Part shown: positions 1-8,857 of the stretch, one piece after another
Layout: each line of letters begins with the position of its first letter
Numbering within the stretch: position 1 is the stretch's first letter
From: Enterococcus asini ATCC 700915
GTDB lineage: Bacteria > Bacillota > Bacilli > Lactobacillales > Enterococcaceae
Assembly: GCF_000407365.1 (NCBI RefSeq)
Contig: NZ_ASVU01000001.1
Span: 901,501 to 965,500 of the forward strand
DNA length: 64,000 nt
Direction: 5' to 3'
The notes under the pieces: model-generated
What the model was told of the DNA's origin: nothing
The model's input: the letters and a program-made list of their open reading frames with translations, nothing else
Database searches by the model: none
Translations under genes and position numbers: made by a program

Positions 1-174
1 GGCTCAACCTTGGTTACCGTGATGATTAAAGGGGATGTAGCGGCTGTGGAAGCTTCCGTAGCTGCTGGGGCCCGCGCTGCCGAAGCTATCGGTAAACTGA
101 CCGCACAGAATGTAATGCCCCGACCGATTGCAGAAGTAGGGGACATCGTTTCTGTTCATGACATCGATCTATAA
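1..174 (+). CDS. BMC-H microcompartment shell protein (3' part only)
   Basis: The reading frame is open from base 1 to a TAA at 172-174 and encodes the last 57 residues of a BMC-H shell protein. The piece begins in the pore-loop region (GSTLVTV), continues with the family signature IKGDVAAVEASVAAG, and ends with the usual NVMPRPIAEVGDIV strand. Hexamers of such proteins tile the facets of the microcompartment. It lies 17 bp before the next shell gene and belongs to the same operon, whose promoter and first genes are outside the window. The N-terminus cannot be judged. Confidence 0.92.
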   Translation, partial: GSTLVTVMIKGDVAAVEASVAAGARAAEAIGKLTAQNVMPRPIAEVGDIVSVHDIDL

Positions 175-191
175 GAACCTGGAGGGAAAAC

Positions 192-497
192 ATGAAAACT
201 TACGAAGCAATCGGGGCGATTGAAACCTTTGGCCTAGTTTTTGTATTAGAAGCGGCAGATGCCATGTGCAAAGCGGCAGACGTCGACTTAGTGGGCTATG
301 AAAATGTCGCATCCGGCTATATTTCCGTCATCGTAAAAGGGGATGTGGCTGCGTGTAAAACCGCAGTGGAAGTCGGAGTGGCGGCCGTGGAAGCCATGGG
401 AGAAGAGGTCTACAGCTCAGTGGTAATTCCTAGCCCACATTTTGATCTGGGAAAAATCATTACACGCTATTCATTAGAAAATCTGTTACCAGAATAA
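192..497 (+). CDS. BMC-H shell protein with atypical pore loop
   Basis: This 101-residue protein is a single BMC domain: AIGAIETFGLVFVLEAADAM at the start, VKGDVAACKTAVEVG in the middle and a VVIPSPH strand near residue 82. It should form hexamers in the shell facet. The segment that lines the central pore is usually LVGKE..GGG in the family, as in the BMC-H at 12991. Here it reads LVGYENVASGYIS, so the lysine and the triple glycine are lost, which may change what passes through the pore. A GGAGG ribosome site sits 7 bp before the ATG. It is followed within 20 bp by the aldehyde-dehydrogenase-like gene. Confidence 0.95.
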   Translation: MKTYEAIGAIETFGLVFVLEAADAMCKAADVDLVGYENVASGYISVIVKGDVAACKTAVEVGVAAVEAMGEEVYSSVVIPSPHFDLGKIITRYSLENLLPE

Positions 498-513
498 AGA
501 GGGGGTGGGCACG

Positions 514-1947
514 ATGCTATTTGTAGATCAAGATCTTCAATCCATTCAAGAGGCGCGGATTCTCGTAGAATCGGCCCGGGATGCTCATACTCTGTTGCAA
601 GAATACGATCAAAAAGACCTGGATCGAATAGTAGAGGCATTTTTTTCGCAGCTTTTGCCAGAAATTCCTGAATTGATTGATTCAGAGTTAGGCGTACGCC
701 ATACCGGGTGTCGCGAAGACAAAGTTCAGTTTGCCAAGATCTTTTTCAGTCAATTAAAAGAACCATTATTGACGGAACAAGTGGTGGGGATTTTAGCAAA
801 TCAAGATCAGTCTGGGCCTAAAACAATCGGAGTTTCCTTAGGGGTAGTGGCAGTCATCTTGCCTCGAGAAAACATGATTATAAACGGTTTATATGCTGCT
901 TTAATCGCATTAAAGGCCGGCAACGCAGTAATTTTAGTGCCACAAAGTCATACAGAAGCGGCCGTGGCCCACATGTTTACAAAGCTTGCTTCCTTGTCGG
1001 AGTCTACCGGCTTACCGGCTGGTGCGCTTAGTTATTTGCAAACTTCAACGGAGGCGGGCATAAAAGCCTTGAGCTGTCATCCAGCTGTTGCGCTGATCTT
1101 GGCATTGGGATGTCCGGAGTTGTTCACTTTATTAGAAAGTAGCAACAAGCCATTAATTTATGGGGGCACTGGTGGGACCCCGGTTTTCATTGAGCGTTCT
1201 GCTGATTTGAAAGAAGCTGCCAAGGCCATTGTAACGAGTCGAGGGTTTGACAATGGCTTATTGCCGGCAGCCGAGCAATTTGTGATTGCAGAAGGTGTGA
1301 TTGCTGGCCAATTGAAAGAAGAGCTGAGCCAAGCCGGTGCTTATTTTATGAATGAGCAAGAGGAGCAACAGTTAATTCAATTCTTATTTGTGGGAAAAAA
1401 CCAAGTCAATCCTTTGTGTATTGGTCAAGCAGCCTCGGAGCTAGCCAAAAGAGCGGGCTTCACTGTTTCCGATACGACACAGGTTTTGGTGTCAGAGCAA
1501 CCCTATATCTTTGATGAAAATCCATTTGCTACTGAATTAAAGTGTCCGATTTTGACCTTTTACTTAGAGCCAGATTGGATTCATGCTTGTGAAAAATGTC
1601 TGGAATTATTAAGAGAAAAAGAAACAGGGCATACTTTAGCGATTCATTCCCACAATCAAGCCGTAATCCAAGAATTTGCACTGAAAAAACCAGTAGGCCG
1701 CATGATTGTAAATGGACCGGCAAGTTTTACCAGTGTCGGCTTGGACTCAACTTTGCCTGTATCGCTAATCTTGGGCGGGTTGACGACTGGTCGAGGTTAT
1801 ACGGCGAAAAATATTACGGCATTTGATTTGACCTATCAACGGGCCATTGGCTATACCAAGGTCAAAGAGCAGCCTGCAATTCCTGTCACCACAGCATTCA
1901 CAGAGTGGGAATTACTGGAAAAAATAGTAAGGAAAATTATTGATTAA
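514..1947 (+). CDS. Aldehyde dehydrogenase-like protein lacking the catalytic cysteine
   Basis: The 477-residue protein has the full-length fold of the acylating aldehyde dehydrogenases of microcompartments and is a paralogue of the enzyme encoded at 10736. At the active site the normal FDNGTICASEQ of that paralogue becomes FDNGLLPAAEQ, so the nucleophilic Cys is replaced by Pro at residue 251. The asparagine of the PREN segment is kept. The C-terminal helix LLEKIVRKIID resembles encapsulation peptides, so it could still be packed in the lumen. I infer a structural or regulatory pseudoenzyme, not a working dehydrogenase. A GTG at 505 also opens the frame, but the GAGGGGGTG ribosome site fits the ATG at 514 better. 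Confidence 0.9.
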   Translation: MLFVDQDLQSIQEARILVESARDAHTLLQEYDQKDLDRIVEAFFSQLLPEIPELIDSELGVRHTGCREDKVQFAKIFFSQLKEPLLTEQVVGILANQDQSGPKTIGVSLGVVAVILPRENMIINGLYAALIALKAGNAVILVPQSHTEAAVAHMFTKLASLSESTGLPAGALSYLQTSTEAGIKALSCHPAVALILALGCPELFTLLESSNKPLIYGGTGGTPVFIERSADLKEAAKAIVTSRGFDNGLLPAAEQFVIAEGVIAGQLKEELSQAGAYFMNEQEEQQLIQFLFVGKNQVNPLCIGQAASELAKRAGFTVSDTTQVLVSEQPYIFDENPFATELKCPILTFYLEPDWIHACEKCLELLREKETGHTLAIHSHNQAVIQEFALKKPVGRMIVNGPASFTSVGLDSTLPVSLILGGLTTGRGYTAKNITAFDLTYQRAIGYTKVKEQPAIPVTTAFTEWELLEKIVRKIID

Positions 1948-1972
1948 TCATGATTAGAAGCGAGGGATTCAA

Positions 1973-4513
1973 ATGGACATTAACGAATTTTCAGCAAAAT
2001 TAGCTGAAGCTACGAAAGAATTAAGCTACGAAGAACGGCAAGCGTTAATGAAGATGTTTGCTTCGGTATCTGACGAAGTGACCAAAGAAGTACCGACTAC
2101 CGAAAGATTAGTCACAGAAGAATTTAGTGGCATTCCTGATGGGATTACACCACGTTTACGAGCTTTGAAAGACAATTATTTGACGCAAGTGCCGTCCATT
2201 ACCACTTATCGGGCACGGGCCATTACGAAAATTGCGAAAGAAAATCCGGGGATGCCGAAAATTCTTTTGCGGGCGAAATGCTTCCGCTACTGCTGTGAAA
2301 CCGCACCTTTGGTTATCCAAGACCACGAACTAATCGTTGGGGCACCAAATGGCAAACCGCGGGCCGGCGCTTTTTCACCAGATATTGCTTGGCGCTGGAT
2401 GGAAGATGAAATCGATACAATCGGCACCCGGGCACAAGATCCATTTTATATTTCTGATGAAGACAAGCGGATTATGCGAGAAGAATTATTCCCATTCTGG
2501 GCCGGAAAATCAGTCGACGAGTACTGTGAAGACCAATACCGAGAAGCTGGGGTTTGGGAACTATCCGGAGAGTCTTTTGTTTCTGATTGCTCGTACCATG
2601 CCATCAACGGTGGTGGGGACTCTAATCCAGGCTACGACGTCATCTTAATGAAAAAAGGCATGATCGATATTCAAAATGAAGCGAAAGAACACTTGGAATC
2701 TTTGGATTATGAAAATCCAGATGATATCGAGAAAATTTACTTCTACAAATCGATCATTGATACCACAGAAGGCGTTATGATTTACGCTCGCCGCATGTCA
2801 GAATACGCAGCCGAATTGGCAATGAAAGAAAGCGATCCAAAACGTAAAGCTGAATTGCAAATGATTGCGAAGGTCAATGCGAAAGTTCCCGCTCATAAAC
2901 CAGATACATTTTGGGAAGCAATTCAAGCAGTTTGGACCATCGAATCCTTGCTTGTTGTAGAAGAAAATCAAACAGGGATGTCTATCGGCCGTGTGGACCA
3001 ATACATGTACGAATACTTTAAAGCGGACTTAGAGCAAGGCCGGATGAACCAATACCAAGCTTTTGAATTAGCTGGATGTATGTTGATTAAAATGTCAGAA
3101 ATGATGTGGATCACCTCAGAAGGTGGCTCAAAATTCTTTGCGGGATATCAGCCATTCGTCAATATGTGTGTCGGTGGGGTGACTCGTCAAGGTCGGGATG
3201 CAACAAATGAATTGACCTACCTTTTGATGGATGCAGTGCGTCACGTTAAAGTGTACCAACCTTCACTGGCTTGTCGAATTCATGCCCACTCACCACGAGC
3301 GTATTTGAAGAAAATTGTTGACGTTGTTCGAGCTGGTATGGGCTTCCCAGCATGTCACTTTGACGATACTCATATCAAAATGATGTTGGCTAAAGGGGTT
3401 TCCATGGAAGATGCCCGAGACTATTGCTTAATGGGTTGTGTGGAACCACAAAAATCTGGACGACTTTACCAATGGACGTCCACTGCGTATACCCAATGGC
3501 CAATCTGTATTGAACTAGTGATGAATCACGGGGTACCACTGTGGTACGGCAAGCAAGTTTGCCCGGATATGGGGGCCTTGGACCGCTTCACTACCTATGA
3601 ACAATTTGAAGAAGCAGTTAAAGCCGAAATCAAATACATTACCAAATGGACGGATGTGGCAACGGTGATTTCGCAACGAGTTCACCGGGATTTAGCACCG
3701 AAACCATTGATGTCAATCATGTATGAAGGGTGTATGGAAAAAGGGAAAGACGTTTCTTCCGGTGGTGCGATGTATAACTTCGGACCAGGAGTAGTTTGGT
3801 CTGGCTTAGCAACCTATGCGGATTCCATGGCAGCGATTAAGAAATTGGTCTTCGATGAAAAGAAATACACCTTACAGCAATTAAACGAAGCATTGAAAGC
3901 TGATTTTGAAGGCTACGACCAAATTCGTACGGATTGCCTCAAAGCACCTAAATACGGGAATGACGATGACTACGCCGATTTGATTGCCGCTGACTTGATT
4001 TGTTTCACCGAATCGGAACACCGTAAGTATAAAACACTGTACTCTGTTTTAAGCCATGGTACGTTGTCGATTTCGAACAATACACCATTTGGTCAAATGA
4101 CCGGGGCTTCTGCCAATGGTCGGAAGGCGTGGGTGCCATTATCAGATGGGATTAGTCCAACCCAAGGCGCTGACTACAAGGGGCCGACAGCGATTATCAA
4201 ATCAATTTCAAAAATGTCCAATGATACCATGAACATTGGGATGGTGCACAACTTTAAGATCATGGCTGGCATGTTGGATACACCAGAAGGAGAAGAAAGT
4301 TTGATCACCTTGTTGAAAACTGCTTGTCATTTAGGAAATGGGGAAATGCAGTTTAACTACTTGGACAATGAAACCCTAATTGAAGCACAAAAACATCCAG
4401 AACAATACCGTGATTTAATTGTTCGAGTGGCTGGGTATAGTGCCTTCTTTGTTGAACTTTGCAAGGATGTTCAAGATGAAATCATCAGTCGGACGATGCT
4501 GACGAAATTTTAA
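1973..4513 (+). CDS. cutC: Choline trimethylamine-lyase (glycyl radical enzyme)
   Basis: CutC cleaves choline to trimethylamine and acetaldehyde by glycyl-radical chemistry in anaerobic cells. The protein is 846 residues, the length of the Desulfovibrio alaskensis enzyme, and the known functional residues fall at the same numbers: Tyr208, Asp216, Phe395, Cys489 and Glu491 in GCVEPQ, Thr502, Tyr506, and the radical Gly821 in RVAGYSAFF. It lacks the long N-terminal extension found in enterobacterial (GRM2-type) CutC, which points to the GRM1-type locus. The gene is followed after 24 bp by its activase. The acetaldehyde produced is the substrate for the dehydrogenases of this operon. Confidence 0.98.
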   Translation: MDINEFSAKLAEATKELSYEERQALMKMFASVSDEVTKEVPTTERLVTEEFSGIPDGITPRLRALKDNYLTQVPSITTYRARAITKIAKENPGMPKILLRAKCFRYCCETAPLVIQDHELIVGAPNGKPRAGAFSPDIAWRWMEDEIDTIGTRAQDPFYISDEDKRIMREELFPFWAGKSVDEYCEDQYREAGVWELSGESFVSDCSYHAINGGGDSNPGYDVILMKKGMIDIQNEAKEHLESLDYENPDDIEKIYFYKSIIDTTEGVMIYARRMSEYAAELAMKESDPKRKAELQMIAKVNAKVPAHKPDTFWEAIQAVWTIESLLVVEENQTGMSIGRVDQYMYEYFKADLEQGRMNQYQAFELAGCMLIKMSEMMWITSEGGSKFFAGYQPFVNMCVGGVTRQGRDATNELTYLLMDAVRHVKVYQPSLACRIHAHSPRAYLKKIVDVVRAGMGFPACHFDDTHIKMMLAKGVSMEDARDYCLMGCVEPQKSGRLYQWTSTAYTQWPICIELVMNHGVPLWYGKQVCPDMGALDRFTTYEQFEEAVKAEIKYITKWTDVATVISQRVHRDLAPKPLMSIMYEGCMEKGKDVSSGGAMYNFGPGVVWSGLATYADSMAAIKKLVFDEKKYTLQQLNEALKADFEGYDQIRTDCLKAPKYGNDDDYADLIAADLICFTESEHRKYKTLYSVLSHGTLSISNNTPFGQMTGASANGRKAWVPLSDGISPTQGADYKGPTAIIKSISKMSNDTMNIGMVHNFKIMAGMLDTPEGEESLITLLKTACHLGNGEMQFNYLDNETLIEAQKHPEQYRDLIVRVAGYSAFFVELCKDVQDEIISRTMLTKF

Positions 4514-4537
4514 AAGAGAATCTGGAGATGAAAACGA

Positions 4538-5488
4538 ATGGTTATGGTGAAAAAAGAACGAATTGAACGGCAGGCCATGGTTTTTAATGTTCAGAAATAC
4601 AGTCTGTATGACGGTCCCGGAATTCGAACCATCGTTTTTTTCAAAGGATGCCCGTTACGTTGCCAATGGTGTGCCAATCCTGAAGGAATTAATCGCAAAT
4701 TTGAAGTGATGTACCAACAAAGTATTTGCAATGATTGTGGTGCTTGCGTGGAAGCATGTCCGATGGGTATTCATTATATGGATGCCCAAGGACATCACCA
4801 AGTCCACCGCGATCGTGCATGTAATGGTTGTCAAAAATGTGTGGAAGTTTGCCCCATGACAGCCTTGAACATCACGGGTCAAATTCGGACAATCTCTGAT
4901 TTGATGGCGGTCATTCATGAAGATGATGCGTTTTATGAGATGTCTGGTGGCGGTGTCACCTTGAGCGGAGGCGAATGCTTGGCGCAACCGGAAGCAGCAT
5001 TAGCCTTGTTAAGTGCTTGTAAAGCGGATGGGTTAAACACAGCCGTGGAAACATGTGGCCATTTGCGTTTGAACAAACTATTGGAAATAGCAGATTACAT
5101 TGACTTGTTTTTGTACGACATGAAACACATGGATCCTGTGCGCCACAATGAATTGACGGGTATTAGTAATGAAAAAATCTTGGAGAACTTACAAGAATTA
5201 CTGCAACGAGGCCATCAAGTACAGATTCGGATGCCAATGTTAAAGCTGATTAATGATAGTCAGCAAGAAATTCAGCAAATCATCAGTTTTTTGATGCCGT
5301 ACAAAGATTTGCCAAACTTTAAAGGAATTGATTTATTGCCCTACCACAAATTAGGAGTCAACAAATATGGTCAATTAGGAATCGACTATCCAGTGGAAGG
5401 AGATCCTAGTTTATCTGATGCAGAGCTAAATCAAATTGAAGCCTGGATAAGGGAATACGATTTTCCGGTACGGGTAGTACGTCACTAA
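4538..5488 (+). CDS. cutD: Choline TMA-lyase activating enzyme (radical SAM)
   Basis: CutD uses S-adenosylmethionine and a 4Fe-4S cluster to abstract hydrogen from Gly821 of CutC and so switch it on. The 316-residue protein shows the radical SAM motif GCPLRCQWC (CxxxCxxC) near residue 40. Between that and the barrel lie two ferredoxin-type cluster motifs, CNDCGACVEACP and CNGCQKCVEVCP, as is usual for glycyl radical activases. SGGGVTLSGGE, the glycine-rich SAM-binding segment, follows. It sits directly behind cutC, so the pair is certain. Two in-frame ATGs (4538, 4544) are possible starts. The first is 10 bp from a GGAG. Confidence 0.97.
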   Translation: MVMVKKERIERQAMVFNVQKYSLYDGPGIRTIVFFKGCPLRCQWCANPEGINRKFEVMYQQSICNDCGACVEACPMGIHYMDAQGHHQVHRDRACNGCQKCVEVCPMTALNITGQIRTISDLMAVIHEDDAFYEMSGGGVTLSGGECLAQPEAALALLSACKADGLNTAVETCGHLRLNKLLEIADYIDLFLYDMKHMDPVRHNELTGISNEKILENLQELLQRGHQVQIRMPMLKLINDSQQEIQQIISFLMPYKDLPNFKGIDLLPYHKLGVNKYGQLGIDYPVEGDPSLSDAELNQIEAWIREYDFPVRVVRH

Positions 5489-5507
5489 GAAGGGGAGAGC
5501 ATAGTCA

Positions 5508-5852
5508 ATGGGGGAAATAATGGGACAACGCATAATTGAAGAATCGGTTCCCGGCAAGCAGATTACTCTGGCCCATGTGATTGCTTCACCCGTGACAGAC
5601 ATTTACCAGTCTTTAGGAATTGAGGCTACTGGTGCGATTGGTATTTTGACCGTTTCACCCTTTGAAACGGCACTGATTGCCGCAGACACGGCGGCCAAAT
5701 CAGCAGATGTCATGATTGGGTTTCTCGATCGCTTCACTGGCTCGGTGGTAATCACCGGAGATGTTCAAAGTGTGGAAGTTGCCCTAGCAGAAGTCTTACG
5801 CGCCTTTAAAGAGACGTTGCACTTTGAAGTAGTCCCTGTGACGCGCACATGA
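5508..5852 (+). CDS. BMC-H shell protein, EutS/PduU-like (circularly permuted)
   Basis: The 114-residue protein has the order of a permuted BMC domain: an N-terminal strand segment ESVPGKQITLAHVIASP, then YQSLGIEATGAIGILTVSPFETALIAADTAAKSADV, and a final SVVITGDVQSVEVALAEVL. This order matches EutS and PduU, whose hexamers carry a small beta-barrel over the pore. It should be a minor facet protein of the choline microcompartment. The ATG at 5508 has an AGGGGAG site 8 bp upstream, and a second ATG at 5520 is an alternative. The stop overlaps the next start (ATGA), so the two are translationally coupled. Confidence 0.9.
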   Translation: MGEIMGQRIIEESVPGKQITLAHVIASPVTDIYQSLGIEATGAIGILTVSPFETALIAADTAAKSADVMIGFLDRFTGSVVITGDVQSVEVALAEVLRAFKETLHFEVVPVTRT

Positions 5853-6280
5853 AGCAACGAACCTTACTAGTCGGCCCTCGTAATAGTAGCAAGCATGTAA
5901 TCGCGCAAGCTCTAGAAAACAGCCCTACTTCTTTGCGACGGGTGGCCAATATCGTCTATTACGATCAAACAATTATCGTACCGGATAGTTACCTAGAAAG
6001 TCCTTGGATGCATAAGCATGTGATTGCTTTGCAGCAATCAGCCAAAAATGGTCTTTTCCTTCAGCCAGTAACAGCGACTAGGAGAAGTTATCCTCCTAAT
6101 TTTGCTAAGGCTTTTCGGATTCCGATTCTTGGCGTGGTGACTTTTTTTGAGTCATGTGAACAAAGTGCGCTGTTTCAGGCAAAGGAACAGCTATTAGCTT
6201 GCGGGATTACTGAAAAAATCATCTGTGTAGACTTAGCAGATCCGCAAGCAATAAAAGAACTAAAGAAATATTTACAGTAG
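5849..6280 (+). CDS. EutP/PduV-like protein with degenerate GTPase motifs
   Basis: Length (143 residues) and layout follow EutP/PduV, small Ras-like proteins linked to microcompartments. The N-terminus TLLVGPRNSSKHVIAQAL occupies the place of the P-loop, but the expected GxxGxGK(S/T) is GPRNSSKH, so both the third glycine and the Ser/Thr after Lys are missing. The region after VPDSYLESPWMHKHVIALQQSA matches the DTPGEY segment of EutP only loosely, and the base-binding (N/S)KxD motif is replaced around VVTFFESC. The C-terminal ITEKIICVDLADPQAIKELKKYL is well kept. I infer a non-hydrolysing scaffold or targeting protein. It is coupled by 4-bp overlap to the preceding shell gene. Confidence 0.75.
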   Translation: MKQRTLLVGPRNSSKHVIAQALENSPTSLRRVANIVYYDQTIIVPDSYLESPWMHKHVIALQQSAKNGLFLQPVTATRRSYPPNFAKAFRIPILGVVTFFESCEQSALFQAKEQLLACGITEKIICVDLADPQAIKELKKYLQ

Positions 6281-6295
6281 AGAGGAGGCGAGAAA

Positions 6296-7435
6296 ATGGG
6301 AAGTTTTAAAATGCCGACGAAAATTTTTACAGGAGAGCAGAGTATCACCGAAATTCCGTCCCTTATTGGTCAACGAATATTGGTGATTTGTGATCCCTTC
6401 ATGGCAAGTTCAGGGAAAGTGGCCTTGGTTACAGACCTGTTAGATGCTAGTCAACGCAGCTACCTAGTATTTTCGGAGGTGGTGCCGGATCCAACGATTG
6501 ACGTCGTTGCAAAAGGGGTAGCCCAAGCAGTAGTCTGCGAGCCGGATACCATCATTGCTCTAGGTGGCGGTTCAGCCTTGGATACGGCAAAAGCAGTACG
6601 CCAAATTTATACCCAAGGAATCGAGAAAGCCACAGTACAGATGATTGCGATTCCAACCACCAGTGGTACGGGTAGTGAGGTAACCTCCTTTGCGGTCATT
6701 TCGGATCCTGCAAATCATAGCAAATTTGCTTTGGTTGACGATGCGATGACGCCGGAGTTTGCCATCTTAGATCCCGTCTTTACTATGAGCGTTCCTAGCA
6801 GTGTGACGGCCGATACGGGAATGGATGTTTTGACCCATACATTAGAAGCCTATGTCTCCACTCAGGCGACCGATTTCACGGATGCTTGTGGGGAAAAGGC
6901 CATGGGAATCATCTGGCAAGACTTAGTGAAAGTCTATCGTGATGGACAAAATGAGGCGTTGCGCGCCAAAGTCCATAATGCCTCTTGCTTAGCGGGGATG
7001 GCCTTTAGCGAAGCCTCATTGGGCATTTGTCACAGCCTTGCTCATGCATTAGGGGGCCGATTCCATATTCCTCATGGACGGGCAAATGCGGTCCTTTTAC
7101 CTTATGTGATTGCTTATAACGCCGGACTCAATGAAACGAAAGAACAGCCTTGTTTAACTAAATATGCGCAAGCGGCAAACCTACTGGGCATTCATGGAGG
7201 TACCGAAAAATCTTCCGTGACTTTGTTAGTTGCGGGCATTCAGCGCTTAGCCAAACAAATGGCTATTCCTAGTTCAATCACCGAAATAGGTATCGACGAG
7301 GAAGAGTTTATGCAAGCAATCCCTGAAATGGCGCAAGCAGCCATGAAGGATACGTGTACATTAACCAATCCTCGGGTTCCTACACAAATCGAACTTGAAG
7401 ATTTGTATCGGAGAATTTGGCGAGGTGGTTACTGA
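6296..7435 (+). CDS. Iron-containing alcohol dehydrogenase (acetaldehyde reductase)
   Basis: This 379-residue protein belongs to the group III (Fe) alcohol dehydrogenases related to PduQ, EutG and the C-terminal half of AdhE. It carries the NAD-binding GGGSALDTAK, the PTTSGTGSEVT motif, and the metal ligands in DTGMDVLTHTLEAY and HSLAHALGGRFHIPHG. In this setting it would reduce acetaldehyde to ethanol and regenerate NAD+ inside the compartment for the aldehyde dehydrogenase. A GAGAGGAGG ribosome site precedes the ATG. Its stop codon overlaps the next start (TGATG). Confidence 0.95.
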   Translation: MGSFKMPTKIFTGEQSITEIPSLIGQRILVICDPFMASSGKVALVTDLLDASQRSYLVFSEVVPDPTIDVVAKGVAQAVVCEPDTIIALGGGSALDTAKAVRQIYTQGIEKATVQMIAIPTTSGTGSEVTSFAVISDPANHSKFALVDDAMTPEFAILDPVFTMSVPSSVTADTGMDVLTHTLEAYVSTQATDFTDACGEKAMGIIWQDLVKVYRDGQNEALRAKVHNASCLAGMAFSEASLGICHSLAHALGGRFHIPHGRANAVLLPYVIAYNAGLNETKEQPCLTKYAQAANLLGIHGGTEKSSVTLLVAGIQRLAKQMAIPSSITEIGIDEEEFMQAIPEMAQAAMKDTCTLTNPRVPTQIELEDLYRRIWRGGY

Positions 7436-7989
7436 TGCATTTCATTACGGAGCAAGAAATTCAGCAGAAACATCGGCAAACACCCTTGGAAACCTTTTAC
7501 GTTAGTGCAGAAAGTCGACTGACCCCGGGGGCACGACAGTATCTCCTGGATCATCAAATCAAGATTCTTTCCGGTAAAGAAGCTGACACTGCTAGCACTT
7601 CTAACTTGGGAGACACGCGACTAGCAGAAGCGACCTTGCAGGCCACGTTTCAACTCTTGACTTTGGAATTACAAGCGGCGGGGCTAAAAGCGCAAGCAAT
7701 TGATTTGAAAGTCGCTCAGCGGATTTTTAAACTTGCCGAGTTGCCTGCTGCAATCGAACAAGAAGAAGAGCTGGAAGGTTTCGAAGAAGAGTCTGAGTGT
7801 GACTGGAGCCAATTAACGACAGCAGATTTAGTAACGCCACAAGGGAAAATTTTGATCAAATTGCAACGGAGCCAAGTCTATGCGCAACTGTTAATGGCGC
7901 GAGTAACGGATAAACAACGGCAACAAGTAATCCACTTGATACAGCTAATCGAAAGAGAAAAAGAACAATTGATAGGAGCAAATGAATGA
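7435..7989 (+). CDS. Microcompartment protein with EutT-like N-terminus, function unknown
   Basis: The first 45 residues (FITEQEIQQKH..., then SRLTPGARQYLLDHQIKIL) resemble the start of EutT cobalamin adenosyltransferases. The remaining 140 residues are mostly acidic and helical (a Glu-rich stretch EQEEELEGFEEESE) and show no metal-binding CxxC or other adenosyltransferase motif. The choline pathway uses no cobalamin, so an enzymatic role as adenosyltransferase is unlikely. A structural or targeting role is my inference. The ATG at 7435 follows GAGGTGG by 6 bp, whereas an upstream TTG at 7417 lies inside the previous gene. It overlaps eutJ by 4 bp. Confidence 0.75.
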   Translation: MHFITEQEIQQKHRQTPLETFYVSAESRLTPGARQYLLDHQIKILSGKEADTASTSNLGDTRLAEATLQATFQLLTLELQAAGLKAQAIDLKVAQRIFKLAELPAAIEQEEELEGFEEESECDWSQLTTADLVTPQGKILIKLQRSQVYAQLLMARVTDKQRQQVIHLIQLIEREKEQLIGANE

Positions 7990-8828
7990 TAGACGTGTTG
8001 GAAATTGAGACTTGTAATGAATTGGTTGCTCGTTTTGAAACCGTAATCAAGAGCCCTCGACCTAGTAAAAGTGGCCAGTATTTTACCGGGGTGGATTTAG
8101 GGACCGCCTGCATTGTTCTAGCCGTGTTGGATGAAGAAGGTCAGCCGGTTGCCGGTGCTTACCGATATGCGGACGTGGTACGAGATGGAATGGTAGTTGA
8201 TTACATCGGAGCGGTCACGATAGTTCGTGAACTGAAAGAAGAGATAGAAAGCAAGTTGCAAACAGAATTGCGTTATGCTGCCGCAGCGATTCCTCCGGGA
8301 ACGGATGCCTTAGATAGTGGTGCCATCAAAAATGTTGTCCAAAGTGCTGGCTTTGAATTGACGAATTTATTGGATGAGCCAACTGCGGCGAACCAAGTGC
8401 TCGATATTCAAAATGGCGCAGTGGTGGACATCGGTGGTGGTACGACGGGGATTTCTATCATCAAGGACGGTGAAGTGATTAAAGTAGCCGATGAAGCTAC
8501 TGGCGGCACTCATTTGACCTTGGTGACGGCCGGAGCGTATAAGATGTCAATTCCTGAAGCGGAGTTGTTCAAGCGAGATGTAGCCCACCATCAGGAATTA
8601 CTGGTGACGTTAAAGCCAGTCGTTGAAAAAATTGCCACGATTATCTTGGAACAAGTCGCCGGTTATGAAGTAGACGGGCTGTATCTAGTAGGGGGGACCA
8701 CTTGCTTAACGGGCATTGAAGGCATCATTGAGAAGAAGACAGGTATTCCAACTTTTAAACCGATTAATCCCATGTTTGTGACACCTCTAGGCATTGCTTT
8801 GAGTTGTACGGATGAAGCATTGGATTGA
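7986..8828 (+). CDS. eutJ: EutJ-family actin/Hsp70-fold chaperone-like ATPase
   Basis: EutJ proteins are small ATPases of the actin-Hsp70 fold found in ethanolamine and glycyl-radical microcompartment operons, thought to help lumen enzymes fold or reactivate. The 280 residues show phosphate-binding motifs in order: YFTGVDLGTACIVLAVLD (phosphate 1), AAAAIPPGTD, LLDEPTAANQVLDI, and AVVDIGGGTTGISI (phosphate 2), followed by LVGGTTCLTGIEG (adenosine motif). All of these look intact. It is translationally coupled to the EutT-like gene upstream and is followed by two shell genes. Confidence 0.92.
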   Translation: MIDVLEIETCNELVARFETVIKSPRPSKSGQYFTGVDLGTACIVLAVLDEEGQPVAGAYRYADVVRDGMVVDYIGAVTIVRELKEEIESKLQTELRYAAAAIPPGTDALDSGAIKNVVQSAGFELTNLLDEPTAANQVLDIQNGAVVDIGGGTTGISIIKDGEVIKVADEATGGTHLTLVTAGAYKMSIPEAELFKRDVAHHQELLVTLKPVVEKIATIILEQVAGYEVDGLYLVGGTTCLTGIEGIIEKKTGIPTFKPINPMFVTPLGIALSCTDEALD

Positions 8829-8857
8829 AGGATTCGAGGATGTAGGAGGAACAAATC

